Assembly: GCA_947475855.1 (NCBI GenBank)
Contig: CANJPN010000303.1
Location: forward strand, 1-7,528
From: Bradyrhizobiaceae bacterium
GTDB lineage: Bacteria; Pseudomonadota; Alphaproteobacteria; Rhizobiales; Hyphomicrobiaceae
Length of the DNA: 7,528 nt
Reading direction: 5' to 3'
A program made the translations under genes and the position numbers. The first letter of the stretch is position 1; each line of letters opens with the position of its first letter. The notes below the pieces were generated by a model. That model searched no databases. It saw only the letters and a program-made list of their open reading frames with translations, and was not told where the DNA came from. Shown in pieces: positions 6,421-7,528 of the stretch.

Positions 6421-6618
6421 TCAGTCGTCGTGGATCACCGGCTGGCGAAACAGCCACATCGCGAAAACCGCCACCCAAAAAGGAAACGATCCCAGGATCG
6501 CGACACCGACACTGACGCCACGTTTTCTGCCTTCTATAACGCAGACACCGCCGACCAGCGACCATAACATGAGGAACAGCAGCAGATGCTGGGCGGAGTC
6601 ACGGTCGAGACCGAACAT
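6421..6618 (-). CDS. Hypothetical 65-aa two-helix membrane protein
   Basis: The ORF encodes 65 aa beginning MFGLDRDSAQHLL. Two hydrophobic helices are seen, at about residues 10-28 (HLLLFLMLWSLVGGVCVI) and 36-57 (SVGVAILGSFPFWVAVFAMW), joined by a basic turn EGRKRG, so both ends should face out and the loop in, or the reverse. The ATG at 6618 is the first start after an in-frame TGA, and no good ribosome-binding site is visible. Alternative reading frames over the same bases encode no membrane-like pattern. It is divergent from the SLOG-like gene. Small two-helix proteins can be membrane effectors in SLOG-linked defence systems, but this one is much shorter than the SLATT effectors known from them. 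Family unknown. Confidence 0.5.
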   Translation of the reverse strand: MFGLDRDSAQHLLLFLMLWSLVGGVCVIEGRKRGVSVGVAILGSFPFWVAVFAMWLFRQPVIHDD

Positions 6619-6719
6619 GGCGATGCATCAAAACCATAAATTGACGGGAAGATCCAAACTAAGGTGCGCTGCGCAAAGTGCAAGCCCCTGGCCTCCGAAA
6701 TGCCACTGGAACCAATATC

Positions 6720-6800
6720 ATGGCCGCTGAATTGACCGCAAAGCAACGAAGCGCGATGCTTCTTTGGAGGCGTCTGTATCAGGCAGGAACCACACGATGA
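6720..6800 (+). CDS. Possible 26-aa leader ORF overlapping the SLOG-like gene
   Basis: An ATG at 6720 opens a 26-codon frame (MAAELTAKQRSAMLLWRRLY and six more residues) whose TGA overlaps the ATG of the next gene in an ATGA arrangement (6797-6800). This geometry allows translational coupling. The ribosome-binding site (GGAA, about 9 nt upstream) is poor and no homologue is known to me, so it may be chance. Confidence 0.25.
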   Translation: MAAELTAKQRSAMLLWRRLYQAGTTR

Positions 6801-7384
6801 CCCAAAAGATGTTCGACTTGGCAATCATGTTCACGGGCCACATGGTCGACTTGCCCGGCCGGGCGAAGCCGCGCTTTCCGCAGCACGCTGAAGCTGTTGC
6901 CTGGGGCGCAATCCGCGACGCGATAACGCGGGCGCGCAAGCTGACCCGCGGCCGTATCGTCGGAATCGCCAGCGGCGCGCGCGGCGGCGACCTGCTTTTT
7001 CACGAAGCATGCCGGCTTTTCGGCATAGAACACCGGATGGTGCTGCCCTTCCCTGTCGATGATTTCATCGAGACGTCCGTCGCCGGCGTGCCCAACGGCG
7101 GCTGGGAGCAGATGTTCCGTGACAACTGGGAATCTCTTCCGCCCTCCCAGCGCGAGATCCTACTCGACGCGAAAGCAGACAACGGCTACGCGCTCTGCAA
7201 TGCCCGAATGATCGAGCTGGCGCAAGAAATGGCAGAATCGTACGCCGTTATAGCCCTCTGGGATGGAAAGGCCGGCGACGGCCCAGGCGGCACGGGCGAA
7301 CAAGTCGAAGCGATACGGCGCATAGGCGGCAAAGCCGACATCATCGACGCCGCTATTCTTCTCGACCCCACTCGCAACATCTAA
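6797..7384 (+). CDS. SLOG/LOG-like Rossmann-fold protein, putative nucleotide-ligand sensor
   Basis: This is a 195-aa protein. It starts with a hydrophobic strand ending FTGHMVD (residues 12-18), then RFPQ and a helix. A second strand and glycine turn, IVGIASGARGGDLLFHEA (54-71), is followed by HRMVLPFPVDDFIETSVAG (79-97). Near the end a strand VIALWDG (151-157) runs into GDGPGGTGEQVEA (160-172), similar in layout to the PGGxGT phosphate-binding turn of the SLOG superfamily (DprA, LOG, TRPM-type). These proteins bind or process nucleotides, some as sensors in bacterial conflict systems. No effector domain is fused. The ATG at 6797 has AGGA 8 nt upstream and is preferred over an in-frame TTG at 6764. 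The gene diverges from nuoG and its stop overlaps that of the transposase fragment. The superfamily call is from motif layout, not search; function unknown. Confidence 0.72.
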   Translation: MTQKMFDLAIMFTGHMVDLPGRAKPRFPQHAEAVAWGAIRDAITRARKLTRGRIVGIASGARGGDLLFHEACRLFGIEHRMVLPFPVDDFIETSVAGVPNGGWEQMFRDNWESLPPSQREILLDAKADNGYALCNARMIELAQEMAESYAVIALWDGKAGDGPGGTGEQVEAIRRIGGKADIIDAAILLDPTRNI

Positions 7385-7528
7385 GCAGAGATTCGCCAGT
7401 TGACCAACGAATCGACATTTCGCTCGCTGTTCAAGGCTTCCACGGCCGCGTGGATTTCGCGGTCGAGTGCTTCGACATCGGTGAATGTCTTATGGGCCAG
7501 ATGATGCGCCTTGAGATCGTGCCAGACA
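7381..7528 (-). CDS. C-terminal end of a probable IS630-like transposase, 5' part outside window
   Basis: The minus strand encodes 48 residues and a TAG stop: VWHDLKAHHLAHKTFTDVEA, then LDREIHAAVEALN and a tail ending VNWRISA. This resembles the C-terminal end of IS630/Tc1-like DDE transposases, where a W-x-x-L-K helix follows the last catalytic glutamate and a KTF/RTF-D-x-x-x-L segment leads to the final helix. The catalytic residues lie beyond base 7528, so neither integrity nor activity can be judged. The stop codon overlaps the stop of the convergent SLOG-like gene by 2 nt, leaving no room for a terminal inverted repeat between them. The family assignment is moderate; another DDE-type family is possible. 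Confidence 0.55.
   Translation of the reverse strand, partial: VWHDLKAHHLAHKTFTDVEALDREIHAAVEALNSERNVDSLVNWRISA

Noticed and set aside
6641..6669. TTGACG resembling a -35 box before the SLOG-like gene
   Set aside because: No acceptable -10 sequence lies at 16-18 nt spacing.
6664..6735. Plus-strand frame starting VRCAKCK, reminiscent of the zinc finger of phage Com-type regulators
   Set aside because: Only one CxxC pair is present, the second pair (CPRC) is absent and the frame stops after about 23 residues; chance similarity is likely.

Overview
This window looks chromosomal, from a high-GC alphaproteobacterium, with Sphingomonadales the more likely order. The evidence is the alphaproteobacterial style of the respiratory complex I subunits: a NuoG without the extra N7 cluster ligands, a long NuoJ tail, and the NuoI block around RFRGEHALRRYPNGEERC. 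A GC-rich palindromic repeat and a four-helix-bundle gene also fit that group. The order assignment is an impression from sequence style and was not tested by a database search.

About 6 kb, all on the minus strand, is the distal half of a NADH:quinone oxidoreductase (complex I) operon. In transcription order it runs nuoG (6025 to 3920), nuoH (3894 to 2785), an unnamed 80-aa membrane ORF, nuoI (2452 to 1964), an unnamed 122-aa membrane ORF, nuoJ (1625 to 963), an unnamed 85-aa membrane ORF, nuoK (590 to 282), and a four-helix-bundle protein gene that leaves the window at base 1. Genes overlap or lie close together (4 to 17 nt overlaps around nuoI-nuoJ), so this is one transcription unit. NuoG and NuoI carry iron-sulfur clusters of the peripheral electron-transfer arm. 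NuoH contributes to the quinone chamber. NuoJ and NuoK belong to the membrane proton-translocating arm. All five nuo genes look intact.

Two things set the operon apart. Every junction from nuoH to nuoK holds an extra small gene predicted to be in the membrane, and a four-helix-bundle gene, preceded by a G-rich tract, follows nuoK. Also, nuoF, the usual gene upstream of nuoG, is absent from at least the 1.5 kb upstream of nuoG.

Upstream of nuoG (6026 to 7528) is accessory-looking DNA. It holds about 395 nt with no convincing gene, a 65-aa two-helix membrane ORF on the minus strand, a divergent 195-aa plus-strand Rossmann-like protein with features of the SLOG/LOG nucleotide-sensing superfamily, and the C-terminal end of a probable IS630-like transposase whose stop codon overlaps the stop of the SLOG-like gene. 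This suggests a rearrangement or insertion boundary just upstream of nuoG. No tRNA, rRNA or CRISPR array was found.
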